Shown: positions 44,498 to 55,366 of the stretch, piece by piece
How positions within the stretch are numbered: the stretch's first letter is position 1
Layout: the number at the start of each line of letters is the position of its first letter
Origin: Ailurus styani
Lineage: Eukaryota; Chordata; Mammalia; Carnivora; Ailuridae
DNA length: 64,000 nt
Reading direction: 5' to 3'
Assembly (NCBI GenBank): GCA_002007465.1
Contig: LNAC01000008.1
Location: 9,447,078 to 9,511,077 of the forward strand
Program-made: the position numbers and the translations under genes
The notes under the pieces: generated by a model
What the model was told of the DNA's origin: nothing
Databases searched by the model: none
What the model saw: the letters and a program-made list of their open reading frames with translations, nothing else

Positions 44498-46297
44498 GTA
44501 AGCCCACGTCCTCCCCAGGACCCTCGGCCGGGGGCGGATTCCATCAACCGTGGGGTGGCGGCCTCGCTGGGGTGTGTGGTCCCCGCCCAGGGCTGGGGCA
44601 GGGGTCCTGCCCTCGGTCTGGGGGCAGGTGAGGGGTCTCTGCGTCTCCTCGCTGGGGGACTACAGCATCGGCTCTCCTGCCGTGCAGAGTGAGGTTTGGC
44701 AGAGGGGCCTGGGCCGGCAAGGGCTGCAGGAGCTGTCCTCTGACCCCCACGTTGATCGTCTTAGAGGGCGCTGTGCCTCATCTCCGACTTCCCGTTTGTC
44801 ACAGTCAGTTATGGGGATGGTGGCCCGGTATCTGGAGGGCGGTCATTGGAATGCCCGTGCAGAAAGGACACAGAGCCAAGAGTGGAGAGGCCCAGGGGTT
44901 GGGGTCTCACTGACACCCCCCCACCCCCCACTGCTGGGAATCTAGGATCTGCCGCTTAGTGTGGGCTGGGCGCCTGTCTTGGTTTTCCAACGCTGCTCCC
45001 TAAGTCGGGGGTGCTCACACTCAGCCCACAGCGTGGGGGGCTGGAGGGAATGCACACGACCCCTCGCAGGGCTGGGCACGTGGTGGCAGCCATGACCCGT
45101 ATTTTGGGTGCTGCTTGGACGCATCGGAGCCCAGAGCCCTGCTGAGACTCTCTCGCTACACCGAGGCTGCCCAGCAGCACCGATGAAGCTGGTGTCCTCC
45201 CGCGTGTCTGCCCCTCCGCCATGGCCCAGCTGCAAACAGCTGCCCTCCCTCCTGCCTGGGGTCCTGGCAGCGCTGAGCACATGCCATTTCCCTCGGCGCC
45301 AGGAACCACACACGCGCCGGGCAGAACTCCTGGGGGTGGCCGAGTCACTGCCGCGGCGTGGTTGACAGGACGTGATGGGTTCCTCAGGGACAAGCGTGTC
45401 GTCTGATGAGGACTGCCGTCTCCGTGAGCTAGCAGGATGTGACGGCCTCCACGGCAAGCACAGAGACCCCTGGCAACCCTTTGCTCAGCTCGAGCTGGCT
45501 CGCTGGCCCACAGCCCGTCTGCCACCCAGAGCAGCCAGGCGGACTTGTAGGCCTTGAGTTCTTGCCCCCTCCATCTGCAGAAGGAATATTCGATGCACAG
45601 AGAAATTCTCTGTCCCTGAGCCCTTCCTCCCGTCCACGCTGCTCGGCGTCTGCTTTCCCTGCAGCGTCTGATGGTACAGCTTTGCGCAGGCCGTTCTGGG
45701 CGCAGGAGGTGACACTGAGGCATCAGAAGACCTGAGATGTCGATGCAAATTAACTGAAGCGTGAACTGGAAAAATGGATTTCTGAAGCAGGAGCTGGCAG
45801 ATGTGTGGCTTTGATAAAGTAGCAAAAACCCTTCTCCCGCTCCTCCCCACGGGAGAGCGCCGGGTGCCTGGGCGGTTTGCTGGATCGGTTATGTGGTGGA
45901 CCCTCACGCGACACTGCCTGCCATCTGCCGGGGACAAAAGTGCAGATGACGGCGGTGTGCGGTGGGGGAGCAGGTGACGGTTGGGACCTATGGGACGGAG
46001 GAGCCAGGCTCCGCGGTTAGCTGGGGAGACGGGGAGGGCAAGGTAGGAGTGTGCGGCAAACATGACGAATCTAGGAGCAGTTGGCAAATTGGTTTGACCG
46101 GAGCCTAGAGAAGGGGAACGAGCCTCAGTTTCCCCACCTGGGCCTGGGATGTAGGCAGACTGGTCCTTCTCTGTGTACGTGTGCCATCTGGATCACCTTG
46201 CAGGGTCCAGACGTGGAGCCGCTGGCGTGGGAAGGCGGCCGCTCCCCTGTGCCGACCGCCCCTCCAGCACTCAGTTCTGCCCGTCTCTCTGTTTCAG
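44498..46297 (+). other. CPAMD8 intron 22
   Basis: 1.8 kb of GC-rich intron, no SINE or L1 recognised. Long open frames here on the minus strand are explained by base composition. Confidence 0.7.
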
Positions 46298-46349
46298 CCG
46301 GAAGGAGCCCCCCGTGCGTACACCTACAGTGCTTTCTTCTGTCCCAACG
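46298..46349 (+). CDS. CPAMD8: CPAMD8 exon 23 (CUB, 52 nt)
   Basis: Encodes residues 929-945, PEGAPRAYTYSAFFCPN. Acceptor TGTTTCAG, donor GTGAGT. It joins VMVE of exon 22 to the FAMeT-like exon 24. Human has AEG in place of PEG. Confidence 0.91.
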
Positions 46350-47482
46350 GTGAGTCCCTGCACCCACCCTGCTGAGGACTTTGGCCCTTACCCCACACTG
46401 TCACAGCTCTCCCCCCGCTCAGCGGATGCCTGCCCTTTGTGGGCTCAGAAGACACACAGCAGTGGAGCAGTGAGATGTCCGGGCTGGTGACAAGCATGAG
46501 CCAGAGTGAGGGCTGGGCATCTGCCATGCAGAAAGGAAGTGCCCACGAATGTGCACCGGAGGGCCACATGACCTGCCAATGAGAAGAGAGACGGCAGGCA
46601 GGAATAGGGCTGTCTGCAAGGCCCTGCGGTGAGGAGCCTAGGATCCGGGGAAGGGAGGTCTTAAAATCATGTCAGGGGAGAGATGTGGGAAGCAAGGCTG
46701 ACCCAGAATCCTGGGCCTATAGAGAAAACCAGAAATTAAAGCAGGTTCCGGAAGGTGTGGGATTTGGGGTCTGCCTCAATCCCCTGAAATCAACATTATA
46801 CTTGCACCTGATCCATGAAAAGGAAGTGGGTGTAGAGTGCTCCGTGGACTCCCTTGCGTTGGTGGGGTCAGGGAAATGCTAAGCAGAACGTGACCCCAGC
46901 CTGCCAGTGGGAGGGTCTGTCCTCCACCTATCCAGTCCCTCCCAGAGGAACCAGTTAACTTGAAGCTCAGGCCTGGCCTGGCACTGGGCAGTCACCCAGC
47001 AGGCTTTGGCAGGTGACAGAGCTGAGGATCTGAGCTGGAGTCTCTTAGGGTCGCCATTGCCAAGTTACTCAGCATGACAGGTCTTGTGACTGGCCACTCT
47101 GGACACAGGCTTCCTCTTGACCCGTTTCCCCCTTTTTGTATTAAATAGCAATATGGTACATATATGCTCAAATGATTTTTGACAGAGGTACAAAAGCAAT
47201 TCAATGAAGGAAGAAGAACTTTTCCATAAACAGTGCTGGAGTAATTGGACATCTATTGGCAAAAGCATGAGCTTTGACCTAAAGATCCCACTTTATACAA
47301 AAATTAACTCAAATGGATTGTGGACTTAAATGTCAAACTATAAAATTTTTAGGAAAAAAATTGGGAGAAAATCTTTGGGCTCTAGAGCTAGGTGAAGGGT
47401 TTTTAGCTATGATACCAAAAAGCATGACCTATAAAAGGAAACTGATGAATGAACCTCATCAAAATTAAAAACTGCTTTGCAA

Positions 47483-47615
47483 GGAGCACTTGGGTGCTCA
47501 GTCAGTTAAGTATCTGACTTTTGATCTCAGCTCAGGTCTTGATCTCAGGGTCATGAGTTCAAGCCCTATGTTGGGCTCCATGCTGGGTGTGGAGCCTCCT
47601 TAAAAGGAAAAAAAG
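47483..47615 (+). mobile_element. Short carnivore SINE nested in L1
   Basis: Plus copy flanked by AAACTGCTTTGCAA and AGACTGCTTTGCAA, inserted in the sense L1. Confidence 0.88.
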
Positions 47616-47779
47616 ACTGCTTTGCAAAAGAGGCTGTTAAGAGGAAGAAATACAAGCTACAGACTGGGAGAAAATCTTTCCAAACCCAGGTCTGAGAAAG
47701 GACTAGTATCTAGAATATATAAAGAACTCTCAAAATTCAACAACAAATAGAACAATCCAATTAGAGAGTGGGAAAAAGG

Positions 47780-47893
47780 AGGGACACCTGGTTGGCTCAG
47801 TCAGTGGAGCATGTGACTCTTAATCTCAGGGTTGTGAGTTCGAGCCCATGTTGGGTGAAGAGATTATTGAAAAATAAAATTAAAAAAAAAAAA
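47780..47893 (+). mobile_element. Short carnivore SINE nested in L1
   Basis: Plus copy with GGTTGTGAGTTCGAGCCC box-B region and A-rich tail; flanks GGGAAAAAG on both sides. Confidence 0.85.
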
Positions 47894-48790
47894 GGGGGAA
47901 AAAGAAACAGTTCACCAAAGAAGATACATCGGTGGCAAATAAGCACATGAAAAGGTGTTCAAATCATTAACCATTAGCAAAATGCAAAATAAAGCACTGT
48001 GAGTTATCAATGCACTTACCAGAATGACTTAAAATTAAAAAAGATTACCAAAATAAAAGATGGCTGGGATGTGAGGAAAGGAGATCATTCATACATTGCT
48101 GGTGGGAATTGTAAGATGATATGGATACTGCTGGTAGTTTTGTAAAAATCTACACATGCTCCAAGCATAGCATCCAGAAAGTGCACTACTAGGCATTTAT
48201 CCCAGAGAAATGGAGGTTTCTGTTCACACAAAACCCATACACAGACATTCATGTCAGCTTTACTTATAATAGCCCCAAACTGGAAACAGCTTAGGTGTCC
48301 TTCAGTGGATGAATGGTCATACAAATTATGGTTCATTCACACCTTGGAGTGCTAGTCACTGGTAAAAAGGAATAAACTATTGATACATGCAGCAACTTGG
48401 ATGAAGGGGATTGAGTGAAAAAACTCAATCCCGAAAAGGTCCATAAATGATTCCATTTATGGTATTTTTGAAATGACAAAATATTAGATATCGAGGTCAT
48501 ATTAATCCTTGCTGAGATGGGGAGGAATGGTGTGGATATGTTGATAAAGGGCAATAGGACGGATTCTGTACAAATAAAATTGGGGAAATCTGAGTAAGAT
48601 TGGATGAGGGATTGTGTCAAGGTCAATATCCCAATTGTGATACTGTAGTAGAATTTTGTAAGATACCACTGAGGGAAACTGGGTCAGGAGGACACAGATC
48701 TTTCCATATTATTTATTATGTTGTCTGTGAAGCTATAATTATCTCAGTAAAATTTAAATTAAAAACACCTTTTAAAGTGATACATGTGTG

Positions 48791-48935
48791 GGGCACCTGG
48801 GTGACTTAGTCTGTTAAGCATCCAACTCTTGATTTTGGCTCAGGTCATGATCTCAGGGTTGTGAGATTGAGCCCCAAATCAGGATTCTCTCTCCCCACAT
48901 GCCCCTCCCCACATCCCTCTCTAAAAAAAAAAAAA
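48791..48935 (+). mobile_element. Can-SINE nested in L1, with target duplication
   Basis: Plus copy flanked by GATACATGTGT exactly duplicated. Confidence 0.92.
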
Positions 48936-49483
48936 GATACATGTGTACAAATACTGTATGATCGCACTCATATGAGGTTTTAGAGAAGTCAAAATCATAG
49001 AGACAGAAAATAGAATATGGGAGTTGGGGGCTGTGGGGGATCGGTGACTTAGTGTTTAATAGGGACAGAGTTTCAGTTTTGCAAGATGAAAAGAGTTCTG
49101 GAGGTTGACAGTGCTGACATTTGCACAATATGACTGTAATTGATACCACTGAACTGTACACTTAAAAATGGTTAAGATGACAAACTTTAAATTATGTATA
49201 TTTTACCACAATAAAAAAATGAAAAAAGAAAAAAGCAATACCTATGTAATACAGGGAACTTAGAATGAAGGAAAAAATATCTTCTCTTCTGACTTTTTGT
49301 TGTATTTGGTTTCATAGGATTGATTGTTATTGGTTGTAACATAGTTGTAAGTCATGAGCTATACAATTCTGTGTTCTGCCTTGCTCATCTAACACATCCC
49401 GAGCCCTTTTTCTTGTTATTGTAGAGTCTTTATAAACAGCCTTTCAAAACAGCTTCAGTATGTTCTCTCAAACAACTGCTCCC

Positions 49484-49684
49484 AGGGCGCCTGGGTGACT
49501 CAGTTGGTTAATCATCTGCCTTCAACTTAGGTTCCAGGGCCCTGGGATCGAGTCCCTCATCGGGCTCTCTGCTCAGTTGGGAGCCTGCTTCTCCCTCTGC
49601 CTGCTGCTCCCCCTGCTTGTGCTCTCTCTCTGTCAAATAAATAAATAAAAATCTTAAAATGAAACAAAACAACAACAACAACAA
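49484..49684 (+). mobile_element. Can-SINE
   Basis: Plus full copy; flanks ACAACTGCTCCC and AAATGACTGCTCCA. The tail ends in (CAA)n. Confidence 0.92.
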
Positions 49685-49829
49685 AATGACTGCTCCATAA
49701 TTTGATCATTATGGAGCGTTTTGAAACGTTGTTGGTTTCTATATATGGTTTCTATTTTTATATCATAATTTATGATAGGCTGAATATATATTTGTATTCA
49801 AAGTAAAGTTGGCAGTATTTTTAATGTGT

Positions 49830-51500
49830 TTATGGAGGTAGAATTGACTACAATAACTCACACGTATTTTAAGTGTACAGTTTGGTAAGTCTTAGCATGT
49901 GTGTACGTCTGTGAAACCATCACAACTAAGATAATGAGGATTTCCATTAAACCCAAAAGTCATGCTCCCTTGTAATCACTTAGCCCTTTCTACCCTTGTC
50001 ACTAGGAACTTACTGACCTGCCTTCTGTCTCTATAGATGCCTTTGCTCTTTCTAGACTTTTATATAAATGAAATCATATAAAATGTACTCTTTATCTGTT
50101 TTTTTTCACTCCATAAAAATTTTGAGATGCATCCATGTTGTGGGTATCAGTAATTCAATCATTTTGAGGTTGAGTGGGACTCCATTGAATGGATGCTTTG
50201 CACTTTGTTTATTCATTGACCTCTTGGTGGACATTTGAGTTATTTCCAGTTTGGGGCTATTTCCAATAAAGCTTGTATGAATATTCCTGGACAAGTCTTT
50301 GTATGAGTAATATGTTTTCTTTACTCTTGAATCAGTACCTATGAGTGGAATAGCAAAATCATACAGTAGTTGTGTGTTCAATCTTTTAAGTAACTATCGC
50401 ACAATTTTCCAAAGTGAGAGTACCATTGCGCATTCCCACCAGCAGGGGGTGAGAATCACTTCCTCACTCTCCTCACCCACACTGGGATTGTCTGTTTGAT
50501 TAATTTTAGCCCTTCTCATAGGTGTCTGCTGGTATCTCATTGTGGTTTTAATGTGCATTTCCACCATTCAACCATCTTTTCATGTGCCTGTTTACTACTG
50601 GTATATTGTTTTTTGGTAAAGTGCCTGTTCAAATCTTTAACATTTATTTTAAATAGAGTTTTGGAAGTTTTAAAAAATATATTCTGGACACAAGTCCTTT
50701 CCCCGATAAACACTTCACAAAGACATTTCTCCCAGTCTGTGGCTTGTCTTTTTTTTCTCTTAATACTGTCTTTCAAAGAGCGGAAGTTTCTCATGTTGAT
50801 ATGATGGTTGATCAATCTTTCTTTTTATGGATTATGCTTTTGTTATAGCTAAGAAATCTTTTCCAAATCCTACATTCTCTCCTCAGAGTTTGTAGTATTA
50901 GGTTGTATGCTTATAAAATGGCTCTGATCCATTTGGAGTAGATATTTGGAGACCATGCAAGGTATGGCTGGAGTTTCCTTTTCTGCTTCTGGGTAACTAG
51001 CTGTTCCAGCTCCATTTGTGGGAAAGATTGCCTTCACGCCTTTGTTGCAAATCAGTTGTTCATACACACGTGGGTCCCTTTCCGGACTCCCTACTCTGTT
51101 CTGTTGAGCACCTGTGTTGACATCAGTACTGCACTGTTGCGATTCCTGCAGCTTTTGATTACATCTCAATGTCCGAGGTGTGAGTCCTTCTACTTGGTTC
51201 TTTATCAGAGTTGTTTTGGCTCTTCTAGATTCTTGATGTTTCCATATGAATTGTGGAATTTATAATTTGCCAGGTCTTTGTAATTTCCCCCAAAAGACCC
51301 TGCTGTGTTTTGATTGGGATTGCAGCAAATCTGAACATCAGTTTGGGGAATAAGGAGCATATTTGCTATATTGTCTTCTGACCCCCAGTCCCGGTCTAGC
51401 TCTCCACCGATTTAGGTCTTCATCAGTTTCAAGTCTTTTGCAGTCTCCTCCTTCATACAGGTCTTTGCACTTTTTTCCTAGGATTTAACCCTGTGAACAT
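49830..51500 (-). mobile_element. L1 (antisense)
   Basis: Reverse-complement L1 3' UTR and ORF2 end: GTTTATGGAGGTAGAATTG, GGTATCTCATTGTGGTTTTAA, TTTCTCCCAGTCTGTGGCTTG. Confidence 0.85.
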
Positions 51501-51661
51501 TTCATCTTTCCTGTGCTGTTGGCAGAGCTGTCATTAAGCCAACTCTGTTTGCTGTTCCTCAGGCCCCCTGTGGTCCTGATTCTAAGCTCTGGGCACAGGC
51601 AGGGAGAGGCACGATGCCTCCAGGGGCGCCCTCAACCCCCTCTCTCCTTCCCTCCATTTAG

Positions 51662-51960
51662 AGAGAGTCCACATCTCCACACCCAACAAGTACGAGTTCC
51701 AGTACGTGCAACGGCCGCTGTGTCTCACCCATTTTGATGTGGCCGTTCGAGCCCACAATGATGCCCGCGTGGCCTTGTCCGCTGGGCCCCAGGACACGGC
51801 AGGCATGATAGAGATTGTCCTGGGGGGGCACCAGAACACCAGGTCCTGGATCTCCACCAGCAAGATGGGCGACCCTGTGGCCAGCACACACACGGCAAAG
51901 ATCCTCTCCTGGGATGAATTCAGAACATTCTGGATCAGCTGGCATGGCGGGTTCATCCAG
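51662..51960 (+). CDS. CPAMD8: CPAMD8 exon 24 (FAMeT-like module; GC donor)
   Basis: Encodes residues 946-1045: [71 protein letters not shown] and FIQ. This pattern fits the farnesoic-acid O-methyltransferase-like (Methyltransf_FA) domain, not a classical CUB strand set. The 3' boundary is CAG then GCACGG, a GC rather than GT donor. Reading through gives a stop at 51973-51975. The boundary is fixed by frame, by human GGLIQ-VGYGPEP order and by exon 25 starting GTTGGC. Acceptor CCATTTAG. Confidence 0.88.
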
Positions 51961-52549
51961 GCACGGCCGGGCTGATGGGGGTGGGCATGGGAACCTCATG
52001 CTCCTGGGCATTTGCTGCCTCCTACTCTGGGTCCAGCTCTGACAGGGGGCAGGGAGGAGGCATGGTAAACACGGGGCACCACCTCAGGCTGCTCACAGTC
52101 TGCCTGGCGTCACTTACAGGGGTGTAGGCATCTGGGATCTGAGGGATGGTGGGTGGTCATGGAGAAGGAAAGTGGATATAAGCAGGTGAAATGGGGGCTG
52201 GCATATTTTAGGGACCAGGGAAAGGGCACATAGAAAAGGAGCAGCTAACACAGCTTTCTAGAGGAGGGACATAGCCAAACAGGGTTTTAAACATGAATAG
52301 TAGTTCACCAGGCAAACTGGGGTGTGGAGAATGTTCCAGGCAGACGGGATAGCATGTGCAAAGGCCCAGAGATTCCTGGGAGTCCGACGACTTTGGAATC
52401 TGTAGATGCCATACTTGTGTTTCTGTTGGCCATTGAATGGGTGAGGTGACCTTCAGTTTCTCTGTTGGTGACCCCTGTAGCCAGTGTCCCTGCTGCCTGA
52501 GCACCACCGTGTGCTTCCAGCATCCAGCAGCCTTGACCTCTTTTTCCAG
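51961..52549 (+). other. CPAMD8 intron 24 (GC-AG intron)
   Basis: 589 bp with GCACGG at the donor and TTTTTCCAG at the acceptor. No repeat recognised. Confidence 0.75.
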
Positions 52550-52775
52550 GTTGGCCATGGTCCAGAGCCTTCTAATGAGTCTGTCATCATGGCCTGGACC
52601 CTCCCCAGGCCACCAGAGGTCCGATTCATCGGGTTCTCCACTGGCTGGGGCTCCGTGGGTGAGTTCCGCATCTGGAAGAAGGTGGAGGTGGACGAGAGCT
52701 ACAGTGAGGCCTTTACACTGGGAGTCCCACACAGCGCCATCCCTGGGTCTGAGCGGGCAGTGGCCTCTGTCATAG
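52550..52775 (+). CDS. CPAMD8: CPAMD8 exon 25 (FAMeT-like module end, CUB-TED link)
   Basis: Encodes residues 1046-1120: [20 protein letters not shown], then [49 protein letters not shown]. The [17 protein letters not shown] pattern is the second half of the FAMeT-like domain. IPGSE is the usual entry to the thioester domain. N1054 (NES) is a sequon. Acceptor TTTTCCAG, donor GTGCGT. Confidence 0.92.
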
Positions 52776-54344
52776 GTGCGTCTGCCCTGTAGACTGGCCC
52801 CAGGGAAAATGGGGGCAAGGACTTAGGCCAAGGGGCAAGATGTCCACTCAGGACTTGGCTTCACATCAGCCTCTGCTGGGGATCTGCTTCCCACCCCATA
52901 CTCACTCACTCGACAAGCAGCTTCTGGTGCTTTCTCCATGCTGGGGCAGGTGCAGAGATGATGCCAACCCTATCTTTGAGGTGTTGTCAGTCTGCCCAAG
53001 GTGGGTCCAGACCCAGCCTGTCCACGCCCTGTGTGAGGCAACCCCAAGGGACGGGTGGTGGATTCTGTGAGGGCAGTGAGTGTGGGGTGATGTGCAAGAA
53101 GGCAGAAAGTCTGGGTGAAGCCAGCAAGGTGCAGAATGGAAGGTGGGGTCCTGGTGAGAGGGGCAGACATCCAGAGTATTTGCTGAGCAGGAGTGGCTGT
53201 GACTGGGGGGTCTCTTGGGTGTGGGTTGTCTCCTATAGTCCAGGTATAGGAGTGGAAAGTGGGGACTGCCTAGGCAACACAGTGTTGGGTGTTGGAAGGG
53301 TGGAGAGAGGGGAAGAGGCCAGGAGGGGCACACAGACCTGAATGCGGGGATCTTAGGTCTTTCTGATGTCAGAGGAGAAGCTCTAGGGCCCAGACAGGTT
53401 GGTGGTTGTAGCCCGATCAGAGGATGTGGGAGTTTGCAATTTCTGAGGCAGGAGATCAAATCAGAGATGGCCCTAGGGGCAAGTGGCCTGGGTAGTGGCA
53501 TAGGGGAGCAAGCAGATGGGCAGGGATGGAGATGGGGCGAAGTTCTGGACCTCTGTGCCAGTGCCTTCAGCACAGTGGGATGGAAGGGGGAAAAGAAGCT
53601 GGGAATCCCAGACGAGGGGAGTGAGAATGTAGGCGTGGATGGAGACCGCTGGAGCAATGGCAGCCTCGGTGGGGCAGAAGGAAAAGCCAAGGAAGGAAAG
53701 GAGGTGTGATCAGGGAACAGCAAGAATTCTGGAGGGCCCATCAGCCATTTGTGGTGCAGAGAAGCCAAGAAGAGGAGCCCAGAGCGGTGAAGGGAGGAAA
53801 GCACAGGAGAAATCGGAAAGAAAAAAAGAACTGAAAAATATACCGACAATGTCATGTGTGTATGGAAACTTAAAAAAAAAAATCTAAATACTCCTGGTTG
53901 AAGAGAAAATCCCGTTTCCTAGAGGAAATTAGAAAAAAATATTTAAAATGGAACCATAATGGCTGGATTGATCTATCAACATTTGTGGTATGCAACCAAA
54001 GTTGTACTTAGAGGAAAATGGATAGCTTTAAATGCACCTGTTTTAAAAGCCACAAAGAAATGAGCATCCAGCTTAATGAAGTGGTAGAGAAAGAGCACCG
54101 AGTTGAGACTAAATAACAGAGAGGGAGGTGTGTAGGAGAGTTCCAGGGGATGGCCGCCAAAGCCAGGGCCCCCAGTGGGCTAAGTGGGCACGGGGCACAG
54201 TCCCGTCCCAAAGGCAGCACTGGCAGTCAGAGGGTGGGTGGCCAGTGTTAGGCATTCGGCCGCCCTGCAGAAAGCTGCCCCTGGGACAGCCAGGGCCCCA
54301 GTCAAGGCCTGCCCACAGCCCAGCCCTTGTTTCCTCCTCACCAG
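52776..54344 (+). other. CPAMD8 intron 25
   Basis: Purine-rich on the + strand (52930-53870), which creates a long but spurious minus-strand open frame. A sense L1 ORF2 scrap lies at about 53860-54080. Confidence 0.7.
53860..54080 (+). mobile_element. L1 ORF2 scrap (sense)
   Basis: ATTTGTGGTATGCAACCAAA and GAGGAAAATGGATAGCTTTA fit sense L1 ORF2 text. Too short and broken to code. Confidence 0.65.
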
Positions 54345-54521
54345 GAGACGTCATGGGGCCAACCCTGAACCACCTCAGCAACCTCCTGCGGCTGCCCTTT
54401 GGCTGCGGAGAGCAAAACATGATCCACTTTGCACCCAACATCTTCGTCCTGAAGTATTTGCAGAAAACCCGGCAGCTCACCCCTGAGGTGGAGCGAGAGA
54501 CCACAGACTACCTGGTACAAG
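54345..54521 (+). CDS. CPAMD8: CPAMD8 exon 26 (thioester site GCGEQN)
   Basis: Encodes residues 1121-1179: [20 protein letters not shown], then [26 protein letters not shown] (54401-54418) is the canonical thioester motif: Cys1141 and Gln1144 form the internal beta-cysteinyl-gamma-glutamyl bond that makes the protein able to attach covalently to targets. Both residues are intact. Acceptor TCACCAG, donor GTACCG. An N-gap lies about 300 bp downstream in the next intron. Confidence 0.95.
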
Positions 54522-54757
54522 GTACCGGGGTTGGGAGGGGGTGCTGCCTGGGGAGAGGGCATGGGGAGAGAGGCAGCCCGTGTGGCTGGCATAGTGGGTG
54601 TGGAAGAAGGGACCCAAGTGGGTGAAGGAGGCCTCTCGGGGTGGCCCCGTCTGGTCACTGTCAGCAGGAGCCCAGTGTCTGCCCGGTTGGGACAAGGCTC
54701 TGAATGCTGGGAGTCAGCGATGGGGAGAGGAATAGCATCTTTTAGAAATGCAGATTC

Positions 54758-55171
54758 CTTCCTTCCTTCCTCCCTCTCTTCCTTCCTTCCTTCCTTCCTT
54801 CCTTCCTTCCTTCCTTCCTNNNNNNNNNNNNNNNNNNNNNNNNNNNNNNNNNNNNNNNNNNNNNNNNNNNNNNNNNNNNNNNNNNNNNNNNNNNNNNNNN
54901 NNNNNNNNNNNNNNNNNNNNNNNNNNNNNNNNNNNNNNNNNNNNNNNNNNNNNNNNNNNNNNNNNNNNNNNNNNNNNNNNNNNNNNNNNNNNNNNNNNNN
55001 NNNNNNNNNNNNNNNNNNNNNNNNNNNNNNNNNNNNNNNNNNNNNNNNNNNNNNNNNNNNNNNNNNNNNNNNNNNNNNNNNNNNNNNNNNNNNNNNTTCC
55101 CCTTTCCTCCCTCCCTCTCTTCCTCCCTCCCTCCCTCTCTTCCTTCCTTCCTTCCTTCCTTCCTTCCTTCA
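54758..55171. repeat. (TTCC)n/(CTCC)n tract enclosing assembly gap
   Basis: Pyrimidine repeat at 54758-54819 and 55097-55171 on either side of the run of 277 Ns (54820-55096). The true length is unknown; the gap was probably caused by the repeat. Confidence 0.9.
54820..55096. other. Assembly gap (277 N)
   Basis: Run of N inside intron 26. No coding sequence is expected to be lost: exons 26 and 27 join in phase with correct human residue order. Confidence 0.98.
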
Positions 55172-55188
55172 ACAAGAAGAGCAGTATA

Positions 55189-55366
55189 GGGCGCCTGGGT
55201 GGCTCAGTAGGTGAAGCGTCTGCCTTAGGCTCAGGTCATGATCCCAGGATCCTGGGATCGAGTCCTGAGTCATCAGAGCCTGCTTCTCCCTCTGCCTCTA
55301 CTGCTCCCCCTACTCGTGCTCTCTCTCTCTCTTTGTCAAAGAAATAAATTAAAAAAATCTTTAAAA
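55189..55366 (+). mobile_element. Can-SINE with target duplication
   Basis: Plus copy; flanks AAGAGCAGTATA and AAGAGCAATATA. Lies just past the (TTCC)n/N-gap region. Confidence 0.93.

Larger units (their letters stand above)
47130..49215 (+). mobile_element. L1 3' part (sense) with three nested SINEs
   Basis: Sense L1 ORF2 end (GATTTTTGACAGAGGTAC, AAATGGATTGTGGACTTAAA) and 3' UTR, ending in TTTTACCACAATAAAAAAAT. Interrupted by SINEs at 47483, 47780 and 48791. Frames are broken. Confidence 0.85.
46350..51661 (+). other. CPAMD8 intron 23 (5.3 kb)
   Basis: AT-rich and almost entirely L1: sense L1 3' part (47130-49215) carrying three nested SINEs, a fourth SINE (49484-49684) and an antisense L1 (49830-51500). 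Confidence 0.8.

Noticed and set aside
44956..45825. 289-residue minus-strand open frame
   Set aside because: GC-rich intron 22 shadow frame with no recognisable domain.
51961..51975. Exon 24 continuing to a stop (short CPAMD8 form)
   Set aside because: Human residue order and in-phase downstream exons argue for splicing at the GC donor. Retained only as an alternative for RNA testing.
52902..53855. 317-residue minus-strand open frame
   Set aside because: Low-complexity Ser/Pro/Leu/His product from a purine-rich intron strand. No domain, no splice or promoter support; lies inside CPAMD8 intron 25.
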